From positions 434,001-498,000 of the forward strand of contig NZ_BMTR01000003.1 of the NCBI RefSeq assembly GCF_014649775.1: 64,000 nt of DNA. Reading direction: 5' to 3'. Positions 11,533 through 19,475 of the stretch are shown here, one piece after another (position 1 is the first letter of the stretch; the number at the start of each line of letters is the position of its first letter). A program made the translations under genes and the position numbers. The notes under the pieces were generated by a model, which was not told the origin of the DNA, ran no database searches, and saw only the letters and a program-made list of their open reading frames with translations. The stretch is from Streptomyces longisporoflavus. Its GTDB lineage: Bacteria; Actinomycetota; Actinomycetes; Streptomycetales; Streptomycetaceae.

Positions 11533-11553
11533 ACAAGGTGCCCCGCACCTTGT
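11533..11553. promoter_or_regulatory. Palindromic candidate operator between permease 2 and bioY
   Basis: ACAAGGTGC and GCACCTTGT form a perfect 9-base inverted repeat with a CCC spacer, 84 bases before bioY in the divergent region. It could bind a dimeric regulator of either gene. A TAGCGT hexamer at 11590-11595 may be the bioY -10 box. The regulator is unknown. Confidence 0.4.
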
Positions 11554-11637
11554 CACCCGTACACCGTGAGAGGCGCCCCCCGCCCGGGATAGCGTCCTGG
11601 GGTCCCACCTGCCCGTCCCAGAACCCGCGGAGTCCCG

Positions 11638-12216
11638 ATGAGCATCGCCGCCGTCTCTTCCCGTCCCGGCCAGGTCCTCGCGGACCTGTTGCCCGCGTCC
11701 CGCGCGAAGGACGCGGCCTTCGTCCTCGGCGGCGCCGCCCTCACCGGCATAGCGGCCCAGATCGCGGTGCCCGTCCCCGGCTCGCCCGTACCGGTGACGG
11801 GACAGACCTTCGCCGCCCTCCTCGTCGGCACCGCCCTCGGCGCCCGCCGCGGCTTCCTCTCCCTCGCCGTGTACGCCCTCGTCGGCATGGCCGGCATGCC
11901 GTGGTTCGCGGAGGCGGGCTCCGGCGTCGCCGCGCCGTCCCTCGGCTACGTCCTCGGCATGCTGCTCGCCGCCACCGTGGTCGGCGCCCTCGCCCGCCGC
12001 GGCGGCGACCGTTCCGTCCTGCGCACCGCGGGCACGATGGTGCTCGGCTCCGCGATCATCTACGCGGTCGGTGTCCCCTACCTCGCCGCCGCGACCGGCA
12101 TGTCGCTGACCCAGGCCGTCGCCGCCGGGCTCACGCCCTTCCTGATCGGTGACGCCCTCAAGGCCGCGCTCGCGATGGGCGCGCTGCCCACGGCGTGGAA
12201 GCTGCTCGACCGCTGA
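11638..12216 (+). CDS. bioY: Biotin transporter substrate-binding subunit BioY
   Basis: 192 residues with about six membrane segments. The sequence matches BioY, the biotin-binding S component of ECF transporters: KDAAFVLGGAALTGIAAQIAVPVPGSPVPVTGQTFAALLVGTALG at residues 21-65 contains the loop typical of biotin binding, and LAVYALVGMAGMPWFAEAGSG follows. The energising BioM and BioN genes are not beside it, so it either works alone or uses shared ECF components encoded elsewhere. The ATG has GCGGAG eight bases upstream. Confidence 0.93.
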   Translation: MSIAAVSSRPGQVLADLLPASRAKDAAFVLGGAALTGIAAQIAVPVPGSPVPVTGQTFAALLVGTALGARRGFLSLAVYALVGMAGMPWFAEAGSGVAAPSLGYVLGMLLAATVVGALARRGGDRSVLRTAGTMVLGSAIIYAVGVPYLAAATGMSLTQAVAAGLTPFLIGDALKAALAMGALPTAWKLLDR

Positions 12217-12220
12217 GCGG

Positions 12221-13558
12221 TCACCCGATGCCGTAGTTCCGCCTGAAGAGGTTCGCCGGGTCGTACGTGGCCTTCAGCCCGGCGAGCCTCTTCCGCGTTT
12301 CCCCGTCGTAGAGACCCTCGTCCCGCTCCCCGGCGGCGAACGCGAAGTTGAGCAACCGCCCCACGGCCCCCGGCGCGAAAAGCCCGAACGCCCGGTCCTG
12401 CGCGGCCCGCACCGCGCCGAGATCCGTGCCGTCGGCGGGGTCGAAAGGCGAGAGCACCCGCACCAGCCACCCCGCCTCCCGGTGCGGCACCGCGTTGCCC
12501 GCGGGCTTCGCGAGGGCGCCGCCCAGCTGGTTGATCTGCACGACGTGCATCCTCCCGGCGGCCGGACCGGTCAGCGCGAGCAGCTCGCACGCGGCCTCGA
12601 CGTCCAGCTCGCCCACCACCACGCTGTCCCCGTAGTAGGAGTGCGGGAAGTCGGGGTCGCTGTGGATCGTGTGGCTTTCGGTGTACGGCATCTCCCGCAA
12701 CGAGTCCGACACCGCGGGCCCGATCTCCCGCAGCGGCGCCACCAGGCGCTCGCCCGCCGCCTCCGAGCCCGTGCAGGCGACCCGGACCGTGATCAGATAG
12801 CGGCCCCGCAGGTGGGGCGGCAGCTGCGGGATGTCCGGATAGACGAGCGCCGCCACCGACGAGGTCAGCTCGTCCGGCACCGTCCGGGTCCACGCCTCGT
12901 ACGCCCGCAGCACATGGGCGGGGTCCACCTCGCGCCCGTCGAACTCGATCGCCCCGCCGTACAGCCGCGCCACCGGCACCAGGCCGATCTCCAGGGCCGT
13001 CACCACGCCGAGGTTCGCGCCCCCGCCGAGCAGGCCCCAGAACAGCTCGGGCTCGCTCTCCGCCGTGACGTGCCGCAGCGCGCCGTCCGCCGTGACGACG
13101 TCGAGCCACCTGACGTGGTCCGCCGCGTAACCGAACTCCCGCGCCAGGATGCCGAGTCCGCCGCCCAGCGTGTACGAGACCGCGCCCACGCCCGGCGCCG
13201 AACCGTTCAGCGGCGCGAGCCCGTGCGCCGCCGCGGCCTCGACGACCCGGCCCCAGCTGACACCCGCGCCCACGGTGACCGTGCGCGCGTCCGCGTCGAC
13301 CCGGACGGAGTCCATCCGCCGGGTGCTGATCAGTACGCCGCCCTCCGAGGAACCGGGAAGCCCGTGCCCCGTGGCCTGCACCCCGACGGGCAGCCCCGCC
13401 TGAGCCGCGTACGACACGGCGGCCACGACGTCATCGGCGCTCCCGGCCGCGAACACGAGCGCGGGCCGCTGCGTGAAACCGGTCTGGAAGCCGGCGATCT
13501 CCTCCTCGTACCCGTCGTCGCCGGGCCGGTACACGAGTCGCCCATCGGTGAAGTCCAC
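12221..13558 (-). CDS. FAD-binding oxidoreductase (berberine-bridge / PCMH type)
   Basis: 445 residues from the GTG at 13558, which has GGAGG six bases upstream. The FAD-binding PCMH domain fills the first half: ATGHGLPGSSEGG carries the histidine that in this family can bond to FAD, followed by VTVGAGVSWGRVVEAAAAHG and LGGGLGILAREFGYAADHV. The C-terminal end YDPANLFRRNYGI is the BBE domain signature. It would oxidise a small alcohol, sugar or alkaloid-like substrate using oxygen; which one is unknown. It is convergent with bioY (four bases apart) and divergent from a kinase gene. Confidence 0.9.
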   Translation of the reverse strand: MDFTDGRLVYRPGDDGYEEEIAGFQTGFTQRPALVFAAGSADDVVAAVSYAAQAGLPVGVQATGHGLPGSSEGGVLISTRRMDSVRVDADARTVTVGAGVSWGRVVEAAAAHGLAPLNGSAPGVGAVSYTLGGGLGILAREFGYAADHVRWLDVVTADGALRHVTAESEPELFWGLLGGGANLGVVTALEIGLVPVARLYGGAIEFDGREVDPAHVLRAYEAWTRTVPDELTSSVAALVYPDIPQLPPHLRGRYLITVRVACTGSEAAGERLVAPLREIGPAVSDSLREMPYTESHTIHSDPDFPHSYYGDSVVVGELDVEAACELLALTGPAAGRMHVVQINQLGGALAKPAGNAVPHREAGWLVRVLSPFDPADGTDLGAVRAAQDRAFGLFAPGAVGRLLNFAFAAGERDEGLYDGETRKRLAGLKATYDPANLFRRNYGIG

Positions 13559-13691
13559 GGTGATCCTCCAAGAGGTGCTTGCTGACGCGTCAGAGGTTCC
13601 CCGCAAAACCTGACATCCGCCGTCAAGTTTTCTGCCCCTTCGGGAAAACCGCGAACTGTGCTGTCATGAAGGGAGGGTTGGGGGTGAGCCC

Positions 13692-14795
13692 ATGCCGGAG
13701 CCTCGCGTGGTCGCGGGCCGCTACCGCCTGCTCGCCGTCATCGGCCAGGGCGGCATGGGCCGCGTGTGGCGCGCGGCCGACGAACTCCTCGACCGCGGCG
13801 TCGCGGTCAAGGAGATGCGGATCGACGCAGGCTTCGACGGCCCCGAGACGGAGGACACCCGCGTCCGCAGGGAACGCGCGCTGCGCGAGGCGCGGGCCAG
13901 CGCGCGGATCGACCACTCCGGTGTCGTACGCGTCTATGACGTCGCCGAGGAGGACGGCCGCCTCTGGATCGTCATGGAGCTGATCCACGCGCGCTCCCTG
14001 GCCCGGTACGTCGACGAGGAGGGGCCGCTGGACGAGCACGACGCGGCGCGCCTCGGCCTCGCCCTGGTGGCGGCGCTGCGCCGGGTGCACGCGGCAGGCG
14101 TACTGCACCGTGACATCAAGCCGGAGAACGTCCTGCTGAGCCCTTCGGGGCCCGCCGACCGGGTCGTCCTCACCGATTTCGGCATCGCCGCCCTTGAGGA
14201 CACGGGCCGTCTCACGCAGACGGGCCTCCTGGTGGGCTCGCCCGAGTACATGGCGCCCGAGCGGGTCTCCGGGGCGCGGCAGGGCCCGCCGTCCGACCTC
14301 TGGTCCCTTGGGGCGACGCTCTGCACGGCGCTGCGCGGCAGCTCGCCCTTCGCCCGCGCCTCGACCCTGAACACGCTGGTCGCGGTCCTGCACGAGGCGC
14401 CCGAACTGCCGCCGGAGTCAAGCGCGTTGCGCCCGCTGCTCGCCGCGCTCCTGGTCAAGGAGCCGGAGCGGCGGCCGGGTCTCGACGAGACGGAGGCGGC
14501 CCTGCGCGCGGTGCTCGCGATGCCGCTGAGGCCGCCGACGCCGCCGAGGTCGCCGGAGCCCGTCGAGCCGCCGGACTCCGGATCACCGGCGGCTCCGGCG
14601 ACCCGGCGGAATCAGCTGCCGGACTGGCGGTCCCGCGCGCTGACCGCCGTGGTCCTGCTGGTCGCGGCCGCCCTCGCGGCCGTCATGTTCTTCACCGCGC
14701 GCGATCCGGGCGGCGGGGCGCCGCCGGGACCGAGCACGCCTCCGCCGACGGTGGCGGGCACGTCGACCGCGCCACCGTCGGACGGGACGGGCTAG
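13692..14795 (+). CDS. Membrane serine/threonine protein kinase
   Basis: 367 residues. The kinase domain is complete: glycine loop G18-Q-G-G-M-G23, catalytic lysine K40, H139-R-D141 with IKPEN, and DFGIAALED with the activation loop leading to MAPE. A proline-rich linker follows, then one membrane segment (about 316-338) and a short proline/threonine-rich outer tail with no PASTA or other recognisable sensor domain. It probably signals from the membrane; its targets are not evident. The ATG lies downstream of GGGGGTGAG. Its stop codon shares a CTAG with the convergent permease 3. Confidence 0.93.
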   Translation: MPEPRVVAGRYRLLAVIGQGGMGRVWRAADELLDRGVAVKEMRIDAGFDGPETEDTRVRRERALREARASARIDHSGVVRVYDVAEEDGRLWIVMELIHARSLARYVDEEGPLDEHDAARLGLALVAALRRVHAAGVLHRDIKPENVLLSPSGPADRVVLTDFGIAALEDTGRLTQTGLLVGSPEYMAPERVSGARQGPPSDLWSLGATLCTALRGSSPFARASTLNTLVAVLHEAPELPPESSALRPLLAALLVKEPERRPGLDETEAALRAVLAMPLRPPTPPRSPEPVEPPDSGSPAAPATRRNQLPDWRSRALTAVVLLVAAALAAVMFFTARDPGGGAPPGPSTPPPTVAGTSTAPPSDGTG

Positions 14796-16276
14796 GCGTC
14801 GACGGAGTCGTTGCCGAGGCCGGTCTCGACGGCCGCGTCCGCGTCGGCGCGGGGCCGCACCTTCTCCCGTATGACGGAGAACGCCACCACGAACGCCGCG
14901 GCGAGCAGCGAGAGCAGGACCTGCTTGCGCCCGGTCTCGTCGGTCAGCATGTAGACGAGCACGAACGAGATCATCGCGATCGTGACCCAGGTCAGGTACG
15001 GGAAGAGCCACATCTTCACGACGAGCTTCTCCGGCTGTTCGCGCAGGATGATGCCGCGCATCCGCAGCTGCGTGAACGCGATCATCAGCCAGACGAAGAG
15101 GGCCACCGCGCCCGAGGAGTTCAGCAGGAAGTCGAAGACGGTGTCCTTCCACTGGTAGTTGAACCAGACGGCGACGAAGCCGAACACGACGGAGCCGAGG
15201 ATCGCGGCCTGCGGGACGCCCCGCGCGTTGGTGCGCGCGAAGGACTTGGGCGCGTCACCGCGCCGGCCGAGCGAGAAGGCCATGCGCGAGGCGGTGTAGA
15301 GCCCGGAGTTGAGGCAGGAGAGCACGGCGGTGAGAACGATGACGTTCATGACCTGACCGGCGTGCGGAATGCCGATCGAGTTCAGCGCGGCGACGTACGA
15401 ACCGTCCTCGACGATCGACTTGTCGTCCCACGGGAGCAGCGTGATGACGACGAAGATCGAGCCCAGGTAGAAGACACCGATACGCCAGATGACGCTGTTC
15501 GTCGCCTTGGTCACGGCGCGCTGCGGGTCCTCGGACTCGCCGGCGGCCAGCGTGACGATCTCGGAGCCCATGAACGAGAAGACGACCATGAGCACACCCG
15601 TGAGGATCGCGCCCGCGCCCTTGGGCATGAACCCGCCCGCGTCCGTGAGGTGCGCGAATCCGGCGCCGGGGTTGTCGGAGCCGGGCAGCACGCCGAAGAC
15701 GGCGAGCAGGCCGATGATCACGAAGCCGCCGATGGCGACGACCTTGATCCCGGCGAACCAGAACTCGAACTCGCCGTAGGAACCGACCGAGACGAGGTTC
15801 GTCGCGGTGAGCACCACCATCACGATGAGCGCCCAGCCCCACTGGGGGACGCTCGGTATCCATCCGTTGAGGATGACGGCGCCGGCGGTGGCCTCCACGG
15901 CGAGCACGACGACCCAGAAGAACCAGTAGAGCCAGCCGATGGAGAAACCGGCCCAGCGGCCGAGCGCCTGGTCGGCGTAGGTGGAGAAGGAGCCGGAGGT
16001 GGGCCGTGCGGCGGCCATCTCACCGAGCATCCGCATGACGAGGACCACCATCGCGCCGACGAGGGCGTACGAGACGAGGATGGCGGGCCCCGCGGCGGCG
16101 ATACCGGAGCTTGAGCCGACGAAGAGGCCCGCTCCGATGACACCACCGATGGCGATCATGGAGAGGTGGCGGTTCTTCAGCCCGGCCTTGAGGCCGTCAC
16201 CGTTGTCTCCGGACCGCTGATCCCCAGGTTCATTGGGGTTGCGGTCTGCCTTCGCAAGGGAGGGTTGCGAGGTCAT
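14792..16276 (-). CDS. Amino acid permease, APC superfamily (paralogue 3)
   Basis: 494 residues from the ATG at 16276, chosen because AAGGA lies seven bases before it; an in-frame start at 16315 lacks one. About 12 membrane segments with the family opening GLKNRHLSMIAIGGVIGAGLFVGSS. It is the third member of this family within 8 kb and is intact. The substrate is unknown. Its stop codon overlaps that of the kinase on the other strand by four bases. Confidence 0.93.
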   Translation of the reverse strand: MTSQPSLAKADRNPNEPGDQRSGDNGDGLKAGLKNRHLSMIAIGGVIGAGLFVGSSSGIAAAGPAILVSYALVGAMVVLVMRMLGEMAAARPTSGSFSTYADQALGRWAGFSIGWLYWFFWVVVLAVEATAGAVILNGWIPSVPQWGWALIVMVVLTATNLVSVGSYGEFEFWFAGIKVVAIGGFVIIGLLAVFGVLPGSDNPGAGFAHLTDAGGFMPKGAGAILTGVLMVVFSFMGSEIVTLAAGESEDPQRAVTKATNSVIWRIGVFYLGSIFVVITLLPWDDKSIVEDGSYVAALNSIGIPHAGQVMNVIVLTAVLSCLNSGLYTASRMAFSLGRRGDAPKSFARTNARGVPQAAILGSVVFGFVAVWFNYQWKDTVFDFLLNSSGAVALFVWLMIAFTQLRMRGIILREQPEKLVVKMWLFPYLTWVTIAMISFVLVYMLTDETGRKQVLLSLLAAAFVVAFSVIREKVRPRADADAAVETGLGNDSVDA

Positions 16277-16471
16277 GGACGAATCCTTAAGTTCTCGGGT
16301 CACGAGCCCCCGCATTCAAACTCAGGGGTGGACGTGACGGAAGTCCCGACTCCGGATCGTTGCATTCCGGCCCGATGGCCTAGACCTTGCAGGCCACGGA
16401 GTCACCAAGGGTGAGCAAGGTCCCGCCCCCGATCGCCGCTACCCGCCCCGCGACGTGCCACACTCATTCGC

Positions 16472-16957
16472 ATGCGCGTGTACCTCGGCTCGGATCATGC
16501 CGGCTACGAACTGAAGAACCACCTGGTCGAGTGGCTCAAGAGCCACGGCCACGAGCCCGTCGACTGCGGGCCCCACATCTATGACGCCCAGGACGACTAC
16601 CCCCCCTTCTGCCTCCGCGCCGCGGAGAAGACGGCGGCGGACCCCGAGTCGCTCGGCATCGTGATCGGGGGCTCCGGCAACGGCGAGCAGATCGCCGCGA
16701 ACAAGGTGAAGGGGGTCAGGGCCGCCCTCGCCTGGAGCGAGCAGACCGCCGCCCTCGGGCGTGAGCACAACGACGCGAACGTCATCTCGATCGGCGGCCG
16801 GATGCACACGCGGGAAGAGGCGACGAAGTTCGTCGAGATCTTCCTGACCACGCCGTACTCGGGCGAGGAGCGTCACTCCCGCCGCATCGAGATGCTGGCG
16901 CGCTACGAGACCACGGGCGAACTCCCCGAGATCCCGGCCCACCACCCGCAGGGCTGA
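16472..16957 (+). CDS. rpiB: Ribose-5-phosphate isomerase B
   Basis: 161 residues, the normal RpiB length. It interconverts ribose 5-phosphate and ribulose 5-phosphate in the pentose phosphate pathway. Family marks are the N-terminal YLGSDHAGYELK, CGPHIYDAQDDYP and the phosphate loop GGSGNGEQIAANK, followed by LGREHNDANVISIGGR. No purine-rich ribosome site is seen before the ATG (preceding bases ACTCATTCGC), so a leaderless transcript is possible. A strong inverted repeat ends the gene. Confidence 0.95.
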   Translation: MRVYLGSDHAGYELKNHLVEWLKSHGHEPVDCGPHIYDAQDDYPPFCLRAAEKTAADPESLGIVIGGSGNGEQIAANKVKGVRAALAWSEQTAALGREHNDANVISIGGRMHTREEATKFVEIFLTTPYSGEERHSRRIEMLARYETTGELPEIPAHHPQG

Positions 16958-16964
16958 ACCCTCC

Positions 16965-17013
16965 TCCTCGATCGCCGGACGGGCTGACATGCAGCCCCTC
17001 CGGCGATCGAGGA
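16965..17013 (+). terminator. rpiB terminator made from a dispersed repeat
   Basis: Two 22-base arms (16965-16986 and 16992-17013) are inverted repeats with one mismatch and a 5-base loop, followed by CGTTTTG. The right arm contains CCGGCGATCGAGGACG, nearly the same as a second copy at 25386-25410. I recognise this as a motif common between Streptomyces genes. Confidence 0.7.
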
Positions 17014-17044
17014 CGTTTTGTACCGCACCCCCCAGGAGGACTCC

Positions 17045-17899
17045 GTGCCGGAGGGGCACACGATTCACCGGCTGGCAGCCGATCACCGGGAGCGGTTCCA
17101 GAACCGCGGCCCCCTGCGGGTCACCAGCCCCCAAGGCAAGTTCTCCGACAGCGCCGCCCTGCTCGACGGGCAGGAGATGGACGCCGCCGAGGCCCACGGC
17201 AAGCACCTCTTCCTCGGCTTCGGCGGCACCGGCTGGATCCACATCCACCTGGGACTCTTCGGCAAGGTCGGCTTCGGCGGTACGGCGGCCGCGAACCCGC
17301 CCACGGACACCGTCCGCCTCCGCCTGGCCACCGGCGACGCGTACGTCGATCTCCGCGGCCCCACGACCTGCGCCCTCATCACGGACGAGGAGAAGCAGGC
17401 GATACACGCCCGCCTGGGCCCGGACCCGCTCCGGGACGCCGACGACCCCGCCAAGGCCTACGCCCGCGTCTCGCGCAGCCGCTCGACCATCGCCGCCCTG
17501 CTCATGGACCAGAAGGTCATCGCGGGCGTCGGCAACGTCTACCGCGCCGAGGTGCTCTTCCGGCACGGCATCGACCCGTACACCCCGGGCAAGGACATCG
17601 GGCCCGATCAGTGGGCGGCGATCTGGGACGACCTGGTCGCCCTGATGCGCGAGGGCGTGCGCCTCAACCGCATCGACACCGTCAGGCCCGAGCACACGCC
17701 CGAGGCGATGGGCCGCCCGCCGCGCGTGGACGACCACGGCGGCGAGGTGTACGTGTACCGCAGGGCCACGATGCCCTGCCACATCTGTGGCGGCGAGATC
17801 CGCACCGCCGATCTCGCCGCCCGCAACCTCTTCTGGTGTCCCAAGTGCCAGCGGGCCCGCCGCGCCCGCAGCGCCCGCGCCCGCCGAAAGGACGCTTGA
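17045..17899 (+). CDS. Fpg/Nei family DNA glycosylase (Nei2-like)
   Basis: 284 residues from the GTG at 17045. This start places the essential proline at position 2 (PEGHTIHRL), the catalytic amine of the family, and AGGAGG lies five to six bases before it. The enzyme removes oxidised bases from DNA and cuts the abasic strand. The H2TH region contains MDQKVIAGVGNVYRAEVLF, and the C-terminal zinc finger has four cysteines in CHICGGEIRT..NLFWCPKCQ. A small membrane protein gene follows three bases after the stop. Confidence 0.93.
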   Translation: MPEGHTIHRLAADHRERFQNRGPLRVTSPQGKFSDSAALLDGQEMDAAEAHGKHLFLGFGGTGWIHIHLGLFGKVGFGGTAAANPPTDTVRLRLATGDAYVDLRGPTTCALITDEEKQAIHARLGPDPLRDADDPAKAYARVSRSRSTIAALLMDQKVIAGVGNVYRAEVLFRHGIDPYTPGKDIGPDQWAAIWDDLVALMREGVRLNRIDTVRPEHTPEAMGRPPRVDDHGGEVYVYRRATMPCHICGGEIRTADLAARNLFWCPKCQRARRARSARARRKDA

Positions 17900-17901
17900 G
17901 A

Positions 17902-18120
17902 GTGTTCGCCCACATCGGTGCCCTCGGCGCCATCGTGTTCATGCTGCTGAGCCTGATCGTCTATCTGCTGCCGTCCCTCATCGCCTTCAACCGGGGCATC
18001 GACAACCGCTATCTGGTCCTGGTCGTCAACATTTTCCTCGGCGTCTCGCTCATCGGCTGGCTGGTCGCCCTCTATCTGGCGACCCGCAAGCCGAAGCAGC
18101 AGGTGGAGACGGCCGCCTAG
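17902..18120 (+). CDS. Small membrane protein, superinfection-immunity (Imm) like
   Basis: 72 residues, almost all in two membrane helices, with a short lysine-rich cytoplasmic end. YLLPSLIAFNRGIDNRYLV and LNxFLGVSLIGWLVALYLA resemble PF14373, named after the phage T4 Imm protein that blocks DNA entry of superinfecting phage; the bacterial members have no proven role that I know of. The GTG at 17902 is nine bases after AAAGGA; a TTG at 17896 overlapping the previous stop is an alternative. It is probably co-transcribed with the glycosylase. Confidence 0.8.
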   Translation: MFAHIGALGAIVFMLLSLIVYLLPSLIAFNRGIDNRYLVLVVNIFLGVSLIGWLVALYLATRKPKQQVETAA

Positions 18121-19346
18121 AAGCCGTGCGGCAGCCAGGGCGCCACGTCCGAGCCGAAGGCCGGCGAGGCCTCGGCCAGGGCGCCCTGGCGCAGCTCCCG
18201 CACCCGGCCCGCGGCAGCGAGCGACGTCAGGGAGACACCGCCGAGATAGACCGAGGCCAAGTCCCGTACGGACAGGGCGAGATCGGCCTCGTCCTCGGTG
18301 CGCTCGCAGATCGCGCCCTTCAGGTCCCCCTTGAGCCGCCAACGGCCCGCGTTCCAGGGGCAGAAGGCGTCCTCGACGTCGAGCACCAGGTTCACCGGCG
18401 TCCGGTAGGCGCGCGCCTCGAGAGCGGCACCCACCTCCACCAGGCGTACGTAGAGCGAATCCGTCACCCGCAGGCGGCAGCGCCGTACGTCCGAGACGAG
18501 GTGGACCACCGCGTCGTCCACCGGGCGGCTGTGCGCCTCGATCGTCGACGTCAGGTCGATGCCGAAGAGGAACCGCCACAGCGCCGCGTTGGCCGCCGGG
18601 TCGAGGGCTTCGAGATCGCGCAGCCGCACCGAGCCCTTGGGGCCCGCCGCGTCCCAGTCGGGCTTCACGCTGTAGCGCGCGTACCCGACGAGCTCTCCGT
18701 CGCGCTCGGCGAGCACGCACTGGAGGGGCGAGGCGCCGTGCCGCTCGCTCTCCGGATCGAGCAGTCCGAGCCGCTCCCAGCCGGGCTGCCTGGCCAGCAT
18801 TCCCGGCCGCTCGCTCACCCGTCGCGCGTACAGCTCCTCGCACGCCGCGTGGACGTCGGCCGGCTTGGCGTACCGAAGACGTACGTCATCGGTGCCGGCC
18901 GGCACCGACAGACGTACGCGTGAGGTGTCGATCTCGGCCCTCAGCGCCTGCGTCGCCGCGCCGTACCCGAACCGTCCGTAGATGGCGGGCTCGGAGGCGG
19001 TGAGCACGGCAAGGCACTCGCCCCTGGCGCGTATGCCGTCGAGCTGGTGCCGCATCATCGACGTCAGGATTCCGCGCCGCCGGTGGGTCGCCGCGACGCT
19101 GACCATCGTCACGCCGGCCGCGTCCACCAGGGAACCTCCGGGCACGGACAGGCGGAAACTGAACGCTCCCGTCGTGCCGACGCAGGTCTCGCCCTCCCAG
19201 GTGCCGAAGAAGCGGTCGAACTCGGTCAGCGCGTTCCAGAGCTCGTGCTCCTCTTTCGCCTCGGCGACACCGCCGAAGGCGAGCTCAAGCGTGCTGTAGT
19301 ACTCGTCCCAGTCTTCCGGGCGCAACTCCCGCAATTCCGTCGTCAT
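18117..19346 (-). CDS. Eis-type GNAT N-acetyltransferase
   Basis: 409 residues, the length of the Eis family. The N-terminal GNAT domain carries the acetyl-CoA loop in SVAATHRRRGILTSMMRHQL; a second GNAT-like half and a C-terminal sterol-carrier-like domain follow, ending in the conserved terminal carboxylate region (DVAPWLPHGF). In mycobacteria Eis acetylates several amines of aminoglycosides and of proteins; the substrate here is unknown. It is convergent with the Imm-like gene and shares a CTAG stop with it. Confidence 0.9.
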   Translation of the reverse strand: MTTELRELRPEDWDEYYSTLELAFGGVAEAKEEHELWNALTEFDRFFGTWEGETCVGTTGAFSFRLSVPGGSLVDAAGVTMVSVAATHRRRGILTSMMRHQLDGIRARGECLAVLTASEPAIYGRFGYGAATQALRAEIDTSRVRLSVPAGTDDVRLRYAKPADVHAACEELYARRVSERPGMLARQPGWERLGLLDPESERHGASPLQCVLAERDGELVGYARYSVKPDWDAAGPKGSVRLRDLEALDPAANAALWRFLFGIDLTSTIEAHSRPVDDAVVHLVSDVRRCRLRVTDSLYVRLVEVGAALEARAYRTPVNLVLDVEDAFCPWNAGRWRLKGDLKGAICERTEDEADLALSVRDLASVYLGGVSLTSLAAAGRVRELRQGALAEASPAFGSDVAPWLPHGF

Positions 19347-19475
19347 ATGCCATGCCTACCAGGCAGAAGCGGGCACAGCGACAGAATTTACGCGCCGCGG
19401 CGCCGTGCCTCTGACGGGGGACAACCGGCACCTCCCGTGCGCGGTGCCTGGCCCGGTGGATAGGGTCCGGGAGCA

